From: Frankiaceae bacterium
Lineage (GTDB): Bacteria; Actinomycetota; Actinomycetes; JAFAQI01
DNA: 51,401 nucleotides
NCBI GenBank assembly: GCA_030840525.1
Contig: JAVEEI010000097.1
Location: 1 to 51,401 of the forward strand
Direction of reading: 5' to 3'
Of the stretch, positions 16,305-23,599 are shown piece after piece; position 1 is the stretch's first letter; each line of letters opens with the position of its first letter. Under the pieces are notes generated by a model. That model was not told the origin of the DNA and did no database searches. It saw only the letters and a list, made by a program, of their open reading frames with translations. The position numbers and the translations under genes were made by a program.

Positions 16305-17270
16305 GTGAAGGCGAGTGTGCCGGCCGCTGCGGTCGCGAGCGTCCCGGCCGCGCTTGCCGCGCACGCGCTCGACGCAAGCGGTCGGTTGCCTTTCGTGCAC
16401 GAGACCGCCAACGTCCGTGGCGCGATGAGCCCGCTCGCCGTCGCGCTGTGGTTGGCGCTCACGGCACTTCTCGTCGGGTTGGCTGCGTCGAGCCGGCGGC
16501 CGACGCTGGTCGGCGCGCCTGCCGCGCTGGCCTCGGCCGGCATCCCGGAGCTCATCGGTCGGCACGACATCGGCGCCGTGGTCGAGCCGAGCGCGATGCT
16601 CGGCGCCGTCGTGCAGTGGTTGCTGCTGCTCGTCGTCGTCGCGCTCGCCGTCGTCGCGAGCAGGGTGCTGCGCACCCGGCCGCTGCTGCGCTGGACTCCG
16701 GCCGCGGGACGCACGTTCGTCGCGCCGTACCGCGCGCGATTCGCCGTTCAGCCGTTCGATTGGAGCCGGCGTCCGCGCGGGCCACCGGTCGTGTCCTTCC
16801 CTCGACCACTTCGACGTCCAGGAAGGACATCCATGCTTTTCCCACCTCGACGAGTCGTCGCTCTGGCGCTCGTCACGCCGGTCCTCGCGACCGGCCTGGC
16901 CGCATGCGGCGGCTCCTCGGAGTCGTCATCGGCGGCCTCGACGCCGTGCTCCGGGAAGCTCGCGGCGGCCGACCCGACCGCCGCGCTGCCGAGCGGGTTC
17001 CCGGCGCCGCCGGGTGCGGTCTTCTACCAGCTCTCGACGGTAGGCAAGACGCAGGTGCACTTCGCCTACGTCAAGGGCACCGATGAGATCGCCGAGCGAG
17101 ACGCCATCAAGGCGCAACTCGTCCAGGCCGGTTTCAAGATCAACGGGCAGGACCAGGAGAAGGGGACCGAGGCCGAGCTCGACGCGGACTCGGCTGCACA
17201 CGGCGGCACGCTTCAGGTGATCCACCTGTGTTCGGGCTACCTCCGGTTGCGGTTCACCCTGGACCACTAG
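16305..17270 (+). CDS. Membrane protein frame that runs on into a lipoprotein
   Basis: A continuous 321-codon frame that looks like two proteins. Residues 1-175 resemble a small membrane protein with three hydrophobic stretches (VASVPAALAAHALDA, SPLAVALWLALTALLVGLAA, VVQWLLLLVVVALAVVAS) and a basic end. Without a stop codon this reads into the lipoprotein that has its own signal peptide and ribosome site at 16833. Either the upstream part ends by a lost frame (frameshift), or the two are made as one chain, or only the downstream start is used. Unknown function; GTG start. Confidence 0.4.
   Translation: MKASVPAAAVASVPAALAAHALDASGRLPFVHETANVRGAMSPLAVALWLALTALLVGLAASSRRPTLVGAPAALASAGIPELIGRHDIGAVVEPSAMLGAVVQWLLLLVVVALAVVASRVLRTRPLLRWTPAAGRTFVAPYRARFAVQPFDWSRRPRGPPVVSFPRPLRRPGRTSMLFPPRRVVALALVTPVLATGLAACGGSSESSSAASTPCSGKLAAADPTAALPSGFPAPPGAVFYQLSTVGKTQVHFAYVKGTDEIAERDAIKAQLVQAGFKINGQDQEKGTEAELDADSAAHGGTLQVIHLCSGYLRLRFTLDH
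16833..17270 (+). CDS. Lipoprotein of unknown function (internal start)
   Basis: A 145-aa lipoprotein in the same frame as the preceding membrane segment. It has a classical signal peptide (MLFPPRRVVALALVTPVLAT, lipobox LAAC, Cys about 25) and a ribosome site AGGAAGG at 16820-16826, 6 nt before ATG 16833. The mature domain (PSGFPAPPGAVFYQLSTVGK, HFAYVKGTDEIAERDAIKAQ, QAGFKINGQDQEKGTEAELD) looks like a small alpha/beta ligand or sensor domain. Both the signal peptide and the ribosome site argue that this is a real independent product. Confidence 0.65.
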   Translation: MLFPPRRVVALALVTPVLATGLAACGGSSESSSAASTPCSGKLAAADPTAALPSGFPAPPGAVFYQLSTVGKTQVHFAYVKGTDEIAERDAIKAQLVQAGFKINGQDQEKGTEAELDADSAAHGGTLQVIHLCSGYLRLRFTLDH

Positions 17271-17296
17271 TCACGCTGGATCACTAGGCACTGCAG

Positions 17297-18613
17297 TCAC
17301 CACTGGCGGCGCAGCAGCGCGGCGTTGCCGGCAATGGCCAGCCCCGCGAGGCACGCGGCGACTATCGCCCCGGGCTTCGCGGTGAGGGCCTTGCCGGCAC
17401 GCCGCGTCGCTGCCTCCGGCGCCAGCTCGTAGTGGAAGGCCGACGCCGCCTGCCCGCGGGTGTCGGTCTGGAGGTACGGGCTGTAGTCGGCGGCCCGGGC
17501 GGCCTCCGCGGCGGTGCCGATGAACGTCGCCGTCGCAGTGCCGACCGCGGCCGCCGAGGGGTGCGTCGCCGCCCAGCGCGTCCACGTGGGCGCGCCGTCC
17601 GGCGGCGGGAACGTCCGCGGGTCGAGCCACGGCAGTACGTCGAGGTCGAGCTTCAGCTTCTGCCCGGCGGCGAGGTGTGCGTCGAACGTGACCGGCGTGG
17701 TGTTGAGCCGGCCGTCGAGGCTGGCGCCGCCGGGGACGGCCGCGGTGCCCGGGGGGCCGGTCACCGGCGAGCCGGTCGCGCCGGCGACCGTGATGGTGCC
17801 GTGGACGAGCAGCGGCGCGGTCACCGTCGTCGGGGTCTGGCCCAGCAGAGTTCCCGGCAGGCTCTCGGGCAGCCCGTTGCCCGCGCACGGCGGCGACCGC
17901 GGCACGTCCGCCCGGCCGTCCCGCGCGGCCGCGAGCAGGGTGTCGAGCGCGTGTGCCAGCGGGCCGAGGGCGGCCGTCCCGACCGCGAGCGAGCGCGGGC
18001 TGCCGGTCGCGTTCACCAACGTGATGTGCGCGGTCCCGGCGACGGGGGCGGCGCCGCCCGGGTCGAGACTCTTGCGCTTGCCGTGCGCGTCGGTGAACTC
18101 GATCTGGATCGACATCGGCAGCCGGTTGGCCTCGATGCCCGGGTCGAGGGTGAGCAGCGCGGCCAGCGTCCGCGGCCGGGTGCCGGGGGCGAAGCCCTGC
18201 CAGACGACCTGGCCGAGGTTGGTGTTGGGCAGGCTGAACTCGTTGAGCCCGTCGGCCTTGCGCGCCGGGCCGAGCTCGTAGATCAGGTAGTTGCCGGCGC
18301 CGTGCACGACGAGCTGCTGCCGGTCGGTGACGACCGCCGGTACGCCGTCCGGGCCGACCCCGACGTCGACGGCCTCGGTGTCGTCGACCGTGCTCGGCAC
18401 CTTCGACGTACGGCAGCGGTCCTTGCGGGCCTGGCCGATGATGGCCAGGCACTTGATCGGGTTGATATTGCGGAACGTCGGCGGCAGCGGGATACCGGCG
18501 CGGATGCCGTAGGGTGCGGCCACGGTGAGCGGTGCCGACGAGGCGGCTGGACCGGCGAGCAGCGGTGCGGCGACCAGGACGGCCGCCGTCGCCAGCCGGG
18601 CCGCGGCGCGCAT
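17297..18613 (-). CDS. Large secreted or membrane-anchored protein of unknown function
   Basis: A 438-aa exported protein. Residues 1-27 are a signal peptide (RLATAAVLVAAPLLAGPAA). Beta-rich regions follow with a cysteine pair near residues 55-67 (IKCLAIIG, KDRCRTS) and a Pro/Gly-rich middle (VTGPPGTAAVPGGASLDGRL). A C-terminal hydrophobic helix (GAIVAACLAGLAIAGNAALL) followed by RRQW anchors it in the membrane with the bulk outside. No family recognised. It is convergent with the lipoprotein gene. Confidence 0.65.
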   Translation of the reverse strand: MRAAARLATAAVLVAAPLLAGPAASSAPLTVAAPYGIRAGIPLPPTFRNINPIKCLAIIGQARKDRCRTSKVPSTVDDTEAVDVGVGPDGVPAVVTDRQQLVVHGAGNYLIYELGPARKADGLNEFSLPNTNLGQVVWQGFAPGTRPRTLAALLTLDPGIEANRLPMSIQIEFTDAHGKRKSLDPGGAAPVAGTAHITLVNATGSPRSLAVGTAALGPLAHALDTLLAAARDGRADVPRSPPCAGNGLPESLPGTLLGQTPTTVTAPLLVHGTITVAGATGSPVTGPPGTAAVPGGASLDGRLNTTPVTFDAHLAAGQKLKLDLDVLPWLDPRTFPPPDGAPTWTRWAATHPSAAAVGTATATFIGTAAEAARAADYSPYLQTDTRGQAASAFHYELAPEAATRRAGKALTAKPGAIVAACLAGLAIAGNAALLRRQW

Positions 18614-18668
18614 GAGGGCAGACTAGTAACCGACGGCCGGGGGAATGCAGCGCGCAACAGGAGGTTTC

Positions 18669-19016
18669 GTGGATCCCAACATCGCCAGGGCGCGGCTCGA
18701 GGAGCTCGCCGGCGACCTCGAGCGCTCGGCGGCCGTCGTCGAGCACGGCGGCGGCGAGACCGGCGAGTTCACGACCCTCGACCAGCACCCGGCCGACAGC
18801 GGGTCCAACCTGGCCGACGCCGACCGCGAGGAGGCCAGCCTGGAGGTGCTCCGCGCGCAGCTCGAGCGGGTCCGCGCCGCGCTCGGCCGGCTCGACGCCG
18901 GCACGTACGGCCGGTGCGTCGAGTGCGGCCGCGAGCTGCCCGACGAGCGGCTGGAAGTACGGCCCGAGGCGGAGCGCTGCGTGGACTGCCAGCAGCGGGC
19001 CGAAGCCCGCCGCTGA
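18669..19016 (+). CDS. TraR/DksA-type zinc-finger protein
   Basis: A 115-aa protein of the DksA/TraR family. The N-terminal coiled coil spans residues about 5-75 (LEELAGDLERSAAVVEHGGG, EASLEVLRAQLERVRAALGRLD), and the zinc finger follows (GRCVECGRELP ... ERCVDCQQRAE: Cys-X2-Cys-X17-Cys-X2-Cys). The acidic coiled-coil tip region has EFTTLDQHPADSG. Such proteins can insert into the RNA polymerase secondary channel. GTG 18669 is set by the strong CAGGAGG site at 18659-18664; the frame upstream of it lacks a ribosome site. Confidence 0.85.
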   Translation: MDPNIARARLEELAGDLERSAAVVEHGGGETGEFTTLDQHPADSGSNLADADREEASLEVLRAQLERVRAALGRLDAGTYGRCVECGRELPDERLEVRPEAERCVDCQQRAEARR

Positions 19017-19627
19017 CCCGGCCGATCTCGACGTCGCTCGTCCCGACGTCGGTCGGGGACGCGCGGGTCTGGCTCGACCGCCCGTCGCGCCGGGCGCGCG
19101 GCCTGCTGGTGCTGGGGCACGGCGCCGGCGGCGGGGTCGAGGCGCCAGACCTCGTCGCGGTCGCGCAGGCCGCGCTGGCCGGCGGCTGGACCGTGGCGCG
19201 GGTCGAGCAGCCGTACCGCGTCGCCGGCCGCCGCGCACCCGACCGCGCGCCCAGGCTCGACCAGGCCTGGACGGAGGTGGTCGCGGCGCTGCGCGGCCGG
19301 TCCAGGGCGCCGCTGGTGACCGGCGGCCGCAGCAGCGGCGCCCGCGTGGCCTGCCGTACGGCGGCGGCGACCGGCGCGGCCGGCGTCGTCTGCCTCGCCT
19401 TCCCGCTCCGCCCGCCGGGCCGCCCGGACGCGCCCAGCCGGGCCGCGGAGCTCCTCGCCGTACCGGTGCCCGTCCTCGTCGTCCAGGGCGAGCGGGACCC
19501 GTTCGGCGGTCCGGCCGAGCTGCCGGCCGGACCGGTCGTCGTCGCGGTGCCGGGCGACCACTCGCTGCGCCGGTCGGCGGCGGCCGCGGCCGAGGCGGTC
19601 GGGCGCTGGCTTCAGACGGTGACGTAG
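19013..19627 (+). CDS. Alpha/beta hydrolase of the dienelactone/COG3571 type
   Basis: A 204-aa small alpha/beta hydrolase. The first strand and oxyanion loop are RGLLVLGHGAGGGVEAPDLV (about residues 29-48); the nucleophile motif is GGRSSGARVACRTA (Ser about 107), the acid Asp is in VQGERDPFGG and the His is in VPGDHSLRR. The frame has no ATG, GTG or TTG before the first strand; CTG 19013, overlapping the DksA gene stop as CTGA, is the most plausible start. It overlaps the 3' end of the convergent DtxR gene by 16 bases. Substrate unknown. Confidence 0.7.
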   Translation: MTRPISTSLVPTSVGDARVWLDRPSRRARGLLVLGHGAGGGVEAPDLVAVAQAALAGGWTVARVEQPYRVAGRRAPDRAPRLDQAWTEVVAALRGRSRAPLVTGGRSSGARVACRTAAATGAAGVVCLAFPLRPPGRPDAPSRAAELLAVPVPVLVVQGERDPFGGPAELPAGPVVVAVPGDHSLRRSAAAAAEAVGRWLQTVT

Positions 19628-20277
19628 ATCTTCGCCGCGACCGCGGCGGCCAGGCTCCACGGGCCGTTGTCGCTGTGTACGTCGACCCCGCTCGCGGCCG
19701 TCGCGACGACCTCGACCGGGCAGCCGGGCATGAGCAGGTGCTCTTCGAGCGCGAGCATCGTCGCCGGCTGCGCCTCGACCTCCTCGTCGATACGGCGTAC
19801 GACGGCGCGGCCGCCGGCGGGCACGTCGGCGAGCGGGCGCTGGCCGGCGACGTCGACGGCGTTGGCCGAGCCGGGGATCGGGTTGCCGTGCGGGCAGGTG
19901 CCGGGGTCGCCGAGCACGCGGACGAGGTAGGGCTCGAGCGTCTCGCTGATCGCGTGCTCCAGCCGGTGCGCCTCCTCGTGCACCTGGTGCCACGGCACGT
20001 GCAGCACGTCGACGAGCAGCCGCTCGGCCAGCCGGTGCCGGCGCATCACCCCGGTCGCGGACTGCCGGCCGCGCTCGGTCAGGCGGACGACGCGGCGGTC
20101 GTCGAGGGCGAGGAAGCCTTCCCGCTCCAGCCGGGCGACCGTCTCGGAGACGGTGGGCGCGGAGACGCCGAGCCGCTCGACCAGCCGGGCCCGCATGACC
20201 GGGATGCCCGACTCCTCCAGCTCGTAGATGGTCTCGAGGTAGTCCTCCACCGCGGGCGAGTGCTGCGCGGCGGCCAT
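19612..20277 (-). CDS. DtxR-family metal-dependent regulator
   Basis: A 221-aa repressor of the DtxR/IdeR/MntR family. Residues about 5-70 are the winged helix ([36 protein letters not shown]), followed by the dimerisation and metal-binding domain with [20 protein letters not shown] and CPHGNPIPG (Cys and His ligands; about residues 76-140), and a C-terminal SH3/FeoA-like domain. It should repress metal uptake or storage genes when Mn2+ or Fe2+ is bound; which metal cannot be told. Divergent from sigR; its start lies next to the SigR-type promoter. Confidence 0.9.
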   Translation of the reverse strand: MAAAQHSPAVEDYLETIYELEESGIPVMRARLVERLGVSAPTVSETVARLEREGFLALDDRRVVRLTERGRQSATGVMRRHRLAERLLVDVLHVPWHQVHEEAHRLEHAISETLEPYLVRVLGDPGTCPHGNPIPGSANAVDVAGQRPLADVPAGGRAVVRRIDEEVEAQPATMLALEEHLLMPGCPVEVVATAASGVDVHSDNGPWSLAAAVAAKIYVTV

Positions 20278-20280
20278 CAG

Positions 20281-20306
20281 GGAATCCTATGCGCGGCAGG
20301 CGTGTT
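20281..20306 (+). promoter_or_regulatory. SigR/SigH-type promoter upstream of sigR
   Basis: GGAAT (20281-20285, preceded by G), an 18-nt spacer, then GTT (20304-20306). This is the exact GGGAAT-N18-GTT consensus of actinobacterial thiol-stress sigma factors of the SigR/SigH group. It begins 3 bases before the divergent DtxR start codon and explains autoregulation of the sigR-rsrA operon. It also argues that the ATG at 20289, which lies inside the promoter, is not used from this transcript. Confidence 0.85.
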
Positions 20307-20310
20307 CCCC

Positions 20311-20336
20311 GGAATGTGACGAGCGCAGCCGCGGTC
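20311..20336 (+). promoter_or_regulatory. Second SigR-like promoter element
   Basis: A second GGAAT (20311-20315) is followed by exactly 18 nt and GTC (20334-20336), one base off the GTT -10 element. It lies 30 bp downstream of the first. It may be a weaker tandem promoter or an accident of sequence. Confidence 0.45.
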
Positions 20337-20378
20337 CTGGCCAGACCCGCGCGCAGCCCTGCAATAGCATCCGGCCTC

Positions 20379-21005
20379 GTGGCCGAGGAAACGCTCGAAC
20401 AGCGCAGCGCTCGCTTCGAGCAGTCGGCGCTGCCGTTCCTCGACCAGCTCTACTCCGCGGCGTTGCGGATGACCCGCAACCCCTCCGACGCCGAAGACCT
20501 CGTGCAGGAGACGTTCGTCAAGGCGTTCGCCGCCTTCCACCAGTTCCAGGAAGGCACGAACCTCAAGGCCTGGCTCTACCGCATCCTCACCAACACGTTC
20601 ATCAACACCTACCGGAAGAAGCAGCGCGAGCCGCGGCAGTCCGGCGTCGGCGAGGACATCGAGGACTGGCAGCTCGCGCAGGCCGAGTCGCACACGTCCT
20701 CCGGGCTCAAGTCGGCCGAGGTCGAGGCGCTCGAGCACCTCCCGGACTCCGACGTCAAGGAAGCGCTGCAGTCGCTGCCCGAGGACTTCCGGATGGCGGT
20801 CTACCTCGCCGACGTCGAGGGCTTCTCCTACAAGGAGATCGCCGAGATCATGGGTACGCCGATCGGCACCGTGATGTCACGTTTGCACCGCGGGCGCCGC
20901 GGTTTGCGGGATGCTTTGACGCAGTACGCCCTTGACCGCGGCTACATCCGATCCGACCAACTGGCCCAAGGCCAGCTGGCAGCAGAGCGCGAGGCCGAAC
21001 GATGA
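20379..21005 (+). CDS. sigR: RNA polymerase sigma factor, SigR/SigH type
   Basis: A 208-aa ECF (group 4) sigma factor for thiol-oxidative stress. Sigma-2 is at residues 20-85 ([57 protein letters not shown]) and sigma-4 is near 125-180 ([49 protein letters not shown]). High similarity to SigR is clear, including the [20 protein letters not shown] linker. GTG 20379 is chosen; an upstream ATG in frame (20289) would give a longer form, as known for S. coelicolor SigR, but it lies within the promoter. Overlaps rsrA by 4 nt and is controlled by the SigR promoter upstream. Confidence 0.95.
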   Translation: MAEETLEQRSARFEQSALPFLDQLYSAALRMTRNPSDAEDLVQETFVKAFAAFHQFQEGTNLKAWLYRILTNTFINTYRKKQREPRQSGVGEDIEDWQLAQAESHTSSGLKSAEVEALEHLPDSDVKEALQSLPEDFRMAVYLADVEGFSYKEIAEIMGTPIGTVMSRLHRGRRGLRDALTQYALDRGYIRSDQLAQGQLAAEREAER

Positions 21006-21286
21006 GCTGCGGGTCGCCACACGAGACGGACTGTGCCGAGGTCATCGAGCAGGTCTACCTGTACCTCGACGGCGAGATCGACGACACGGTGCGGCACAAG
21101 GTGCGCGAGCACCTCGACGAGTGCGCGCCGTGCCTGCGCAAGTTCGGGCTCGAGCAGGACGTGAAGGCGTTGGTCGCGCGTTGCTGCGGCAACGACGTCG
21201 CGCCCGACGGACTCAAGGAGCGGCTCGTCGTACGGCTTCAGCAGGTACGGGTCGAGCTCGGCACCATCGAGTACCGCGCCGAGTGA
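21002..21286 (+). CDS. rsrA: Redox-sensing anti-sigma factor RsrA
   Basis: A 94-aa zinc-binding anti-sigma factor (ZAS family). Cys11, His37, Cys41 and Cys44 match the zinc and redox ligands of S. coelicolor RsrA (HLDECAPC motif at 37-44); Cys3, Cys61 and Cys62 are also present. In the reduced state it holds SigR inactive; a disulphide frees SigR. Its ATG overlaps the sigR stop and its stop overlaps the galE GTG (GTGA). Confidence 0.95.
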   Translation: MSCGSPHETDCAEVIEQVYLYLDGEIDDTVRHKVREHLDECAPCLRKFGLEQDVKALVARCCGNDVAPDGLKERLVVRLQQVRVELGTIEYRAE

Positions 21287-22260
21287 GTTGGCTGGTCACC
21301 GGCGGCGCCGGCTACATCGGCGCGCATGTCGTGTCGGCGCTCACCGGCGCGGACGAACCCGTTGTCGTTCTTGATGATCTGTCTACGGGCGAACGCCATC
21401 GGATAGGTACGGCGGACTTCGTCCACGGCTCGATCCTCGACGCCGATCTCGTCCGGCGGACGCTGCGCGAGCACGACGTGCGCGGCATCGTGCACATCGC
21501 CGCGAAGAAGCAGGTCGGCGAGTCGATGACCGACCCGGCGAAGTACTACCGGGAGAACGTCGTCGGCACCGTCGCATTGCTCGACGCGGCGGTCGAGTGC
21601 GGAGTCGAGTCGTTCGTGTTCTCGTCGAGCGCGGCGACGTACGGCATGCCCGACGTCGAGATGGTCGACGAAGACACGCCGCTCGACCCCATCAGCGTGT
21701 ACGGCCGGACGAAGCTGATCGGCGAGTGGGCCGTGCGCGACGTCGCGGCGGCGACCGGCCTGCGCGCGGTGTCGATGCGCTACTTCAACGTCGCCGGGGC
21801 GGCGTCGCCGGAACTCGGCGACCCCGGTGTGTTCAACCTGATCCCGATGGTGTTCGAGGCGCTGTCCGCCGGTCGCGCCCCGCGCATCTTCGGTGCCGAC
21901 TACCCGACACCCGACGGCACCTGCATCCGCGACTACGTGCACGTCGCCGACATCGCCGACGCCCATGTCGCCGCGTTGCGCTGGGTGTCCGCGGGCGAGT
22001 CGTCGTACCAGGTGCTGAACATCGGGCGGGGTGAAGGCGCGAGTGTCCGCGACGTACTCGCGACCGTCGCGTCGGTGACCGGCGTGGACTTCGAGCCGGA
22101 GGTCGTCGAGCGGCGGGCCGGCGACCCGGCCCGGGTCGTCGCGCGGGTGGACCGGATCCGCGACGCGCTCGGATGGAGCGCGCGGTACGACCTCGGCGAC
22201 ATGGTCGCGAGTGCATGGGCCGCGTGGACCGCGAGGCACGGCCAGCCGCCGCGGCGTTGA
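21283..22260 (+). CDS. galE: UDP-glucose 4-epimerase
   Basis: A 325-aa extended short-chain dehydrogenase. The NAD site is VTGGAGYIGAHVVSAL (residues 5-20); the active site is SSSAATYGMPD and YGRTK (Tyr and Lys about 145-149), followed by LRAVSMRYFNVAGA. The C-terminal region carries the usual YVHVADIADAHVAAL. It interconverts UDP-glucose and UDP-galactose. It starts by GTG overlapping the rsrA stop by 4 nt, so it would be made with the SigR operon and may be thiol-stress induced. Confidence 0.9.
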   Translation: MSWLVTGGAGYIGAHVVSALTGADEPVVVLDDLSTGERHRIGTADFVHGSILDADLVRRTLREHDVRGIVHIAAKKQVGESMTDPAKYYRENVVGTVALLDAAVECGVESFVFSSSAATYGMPDVEMVDEDTPLDPISVYGRTKLIGEWAVRDVAAATGLRAVSMRYFNVAGAASPELGDPGVFNLIPMVFEALSAGRAPRIFGADYPTPDGTCIRDYVHVADIADAHVAALRWVSAGESSYQVLNIGRGEGASVRDVLATVASVTGVDFEPEVVERRAGDPARVVARVDRIRDALGWSARYDLGDMVASAWAAWTARHGQPPRR

Positions 22261-22389
22261 GATCCTCTCAACACGCGTTGGACGTCGCCGCGCCCGGTTT
22301 GCCCGGCCGGTCCGCATCTGTCAGTGGCGCGACCGCCTGACCTTCGTTACTCCGGCCCGCGATTCATCGGCCGAACGGGTGAATCGATG

Positions 22390-22401
22390 GCCACATGTGG
22401 C
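22390..22401. promoter_or_regulatory. 12-bp palindrome upstream of the 38-aa gene
   Basis: GCCACATGTGGC is a perfect palindrome, 51 bp before the start of the 38-aa gene. TACCGT (22403-22408) immediately after could be a -10 box. It could be an operator; no regulator is implied. The remaining 22261-22451 region shows no other feature. Confidence 0.4.
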
Positions 22402-22451
22402 TACCGTTCGCCTCACACCGCACGTACGCCGCGGCACCGGGGAGGCTCCTC

Positions 22452-22568
22452 ATGGCGATCATGGACGTGACTCACCGGACCGACGTGCAGGCCTTCTTCA
22501 CCCTGATGCTGCTCGCGCTCGTCGTCGCGACGGTCGGCCTCGACGCGTACGCCTTCTCGACGCTTTAA
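22452..22568 (+). CDS. 38-residue membrane peptide
   Basis: A 38-codon gene, missed by length cut-offs, with an ATG preceded by a GGGGAGG ribosome site (22438-22444). The product has a hydrophilic start (MAIMDVTHRTDV) and one transmembrane helix (about residues 14-33, AFFTLMLLALVVATVGLDAY). Codon use is typical of neighbouring genes, with GC-rich third positions. Small membrane peptides of this size commonly modify a larger membrane complex; the partner is unknown. Confidence 0.6.
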   Translation: MAIMDVTHRTDVQAFFTLMLLALVVATVGLDAYAFSTL

Positions 22569-22577
22569 GCCCGCGCT

Positions 22578-22652
22578 CTACGCGTTAGGGCGACGGCCGT
22601 GGTTGGCCTTGCTCTTCTTGCGGGCGCGGCGCTTGCGTGCCTTCTTCGCCAT
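22578..22652 (-). CDS. 50S ribosomal protein bL37
   Basis: A 24-aa highly basic protein, MAKKARKRRARKKSKANHGR then RPNA. It matches bL37 of the mycobacterial 50S subunit, which is also 24 residues and ends in the same KANHGxRPNA pattern. It sits in the 50S subunit and binds rRNA. A GAGAGGAG ribosome site precedes ATG 22652. It lies within the 3' end of the longer DUF5317 gene in another frame of the same strand, so the two overlap by 68 nt. It is convergent with the 38-aa peptide, ending 9 bases away. Confidence 0.85.
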   Translation of the reverse strand: MAKKARKRRARKKSKANHGRRPNA

Positions 22653-23232
22653 GGGAGTGCTCCTCTCGTCGCCGCCATCTCACCACACCGGCCGAACCCG
22701 GCAGCATCCCGACGACCACGAGCTCGGCCAGCCCGGCGACCACGAGCACGTCGCCGGCGCTGACGACTTCCGGCCGCACCGGCAACGGCACCGGTACGAC
22801 GTCGCCCAGCCACGACAGCGCCGTACCGTCACCCGCGATCTCGTGCCGCGCGTCGGTGCCGGCCGAGATCGCCGCGATCGGGACCCGGGCGTGGTACGCC
22901 GCGACGATCGACACCGGCATCGCGCCGTTCGCCGCGACGACGAGCGCATTGAGGAGCAGGCCGGCGGTCACCAGCGGTACGCCGGACACCCGCACGTTGC
23001 GCGCGCAGAACGCGAGCGCGAACGCGGCCGACACCGCGAGCCCGACGACGTACGACGTCGACTCGTCGGCCACGCCCAGCAGCCCGACCATCGCGCCGCC
23101 GGCCTGCGCGAGGACGGCTCCGACGACGAGGCCGAAGCGGCGTAGCGGGAGGTCGGCCAGCCGCCGCCACGCCCCGCCCGCGGCCAGCCCGGCGGCGATC
23201 GCGGCGACCAGCACGACCACGGCCAGGCTCAC
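22585..23232 (-). CDS. DUF5317 family membrane protein
   Basis: A 215-aa integral membrane protein with five or six helices (SLAVVVLVAAIAAGLAAGGA, FGLVVGAVLAQAGGAMVGLL, YVVGLAVSAAFALAFCARNV). The family is common in actinobacteria and is of unknown function; the motif VVAANGAMPVSI is typical. GTG 23232 is chosen. The last part of the frame (RRREEHSHGEEGTQAPRPQE) is polar and overlaps the bL37 gene; the natural stop may make this extension a passenger. The first 60 bp are copied at 23700-23756. Confidence 0.7.
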   Translation of the reverse strand: MSLAVVVLVAAIAAGLAAGGAWRRLADLPLRRFGLVVGAVLAQAGGAMVGLLGVADESTSYVVGLAVSAAFALAFCARNVRVSGVPLVTAGLLLNALVVAANGAMPVSIVAAYHARVPIAAISAGTDARHEIAGDGTALSWLGDVVPVPLPVRPEVVSAGDVLVVAGLAELVVVGMLPGSAGVVRWRRREEHSHGEEGTQAPRPQEEQGQPRPSP

Positions 23233-23252
23233 GCTCGCCAGTGTCCCTGCTC
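23193..23252. repeat. Copy A of a 60-bp duplicated segment
   Basis: The first 20 or so codons of the DUF5317 gene and its upstream region (23193-23252) align with 23700-23756: 51 of 57 bases identical, with one 3-nt gap. See the second copy. Confidence 0.65.
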
Positions 23253-23303
23253 CTCGCCGAACCGGGCGGGAGCGCGCGCCGAAGCCCACGTAGCCTCGGC
23301 GTC

Positions 23304-23585
23304 GTGGACGCCCACGAGGCCGACGTGCGCTACGACCGCCTGGTCGCCGATCTCGGCACGCTCCAGCAGTGGCTCGCGGACCGCGACGAGACGCTGTGGG
23401 CCGACTGGCTCGAGTCGTCGCGCCGGCAGATCCTGGCGCACGACGGCAACGGCCTCAGCCACCTGCTCCGCGCCTACGGCGGAATGGGCAGCTTCGTCGA
23501 CCTACAGATCAGCGGCAAGATGAGCGAGCTGAGGACGCGCATCTACGAAGACGCCTCCGCCCTGCTCGGAGACCTCCAGCGCTGA
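23304..23585 (+). CDS. Hypothetical protein, 93 aa
   Basis: A small helical protein with regularly placed tryptophans (TLQQWLADRDETLWADWLES) and a GMGSFVDLQISGKMSELRTR segment. I do not recognise a named function; the pattern resembles a small family of conserved actinobacterial proteins. GTG 23304 is the only plausible start and it is divergent from the DUF5317 gene. Confidence 0.6.
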   Translation: MDAHEADVRYDRLVADLGTLQQWLADRDETLWADWLESSRRQILAHDGNGLSHLLRAYGGMGSFVDLQISGKMSELRTRIYEDASALLGDLQR

Positions 23586-23599
23586 GGCCGCGTAGCACC

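Noticed and set aside
18653-18666. GGGAAT-N17-GTT before the DksA-like gene, like a SigR promoter
   Set aside because: The spacer is 17, not 18, and the GTT would lie within the ribosome site 3 bases before the start codon, which leaves no room for a transcript start.
17432-19012. Long plus-strand frame continuous with the alpha/beta hydrolase
   Set aside because: It is antisense to the large secreted protein and then out of frame with the DksA-like gene. It shows shadow composition.
20289-20378. Upstream ATG giving a longer SigR
   Set aside because: It lies inside the SigR promoter; GTG 20379 matches the family. A longer form remains possible from another promoter.
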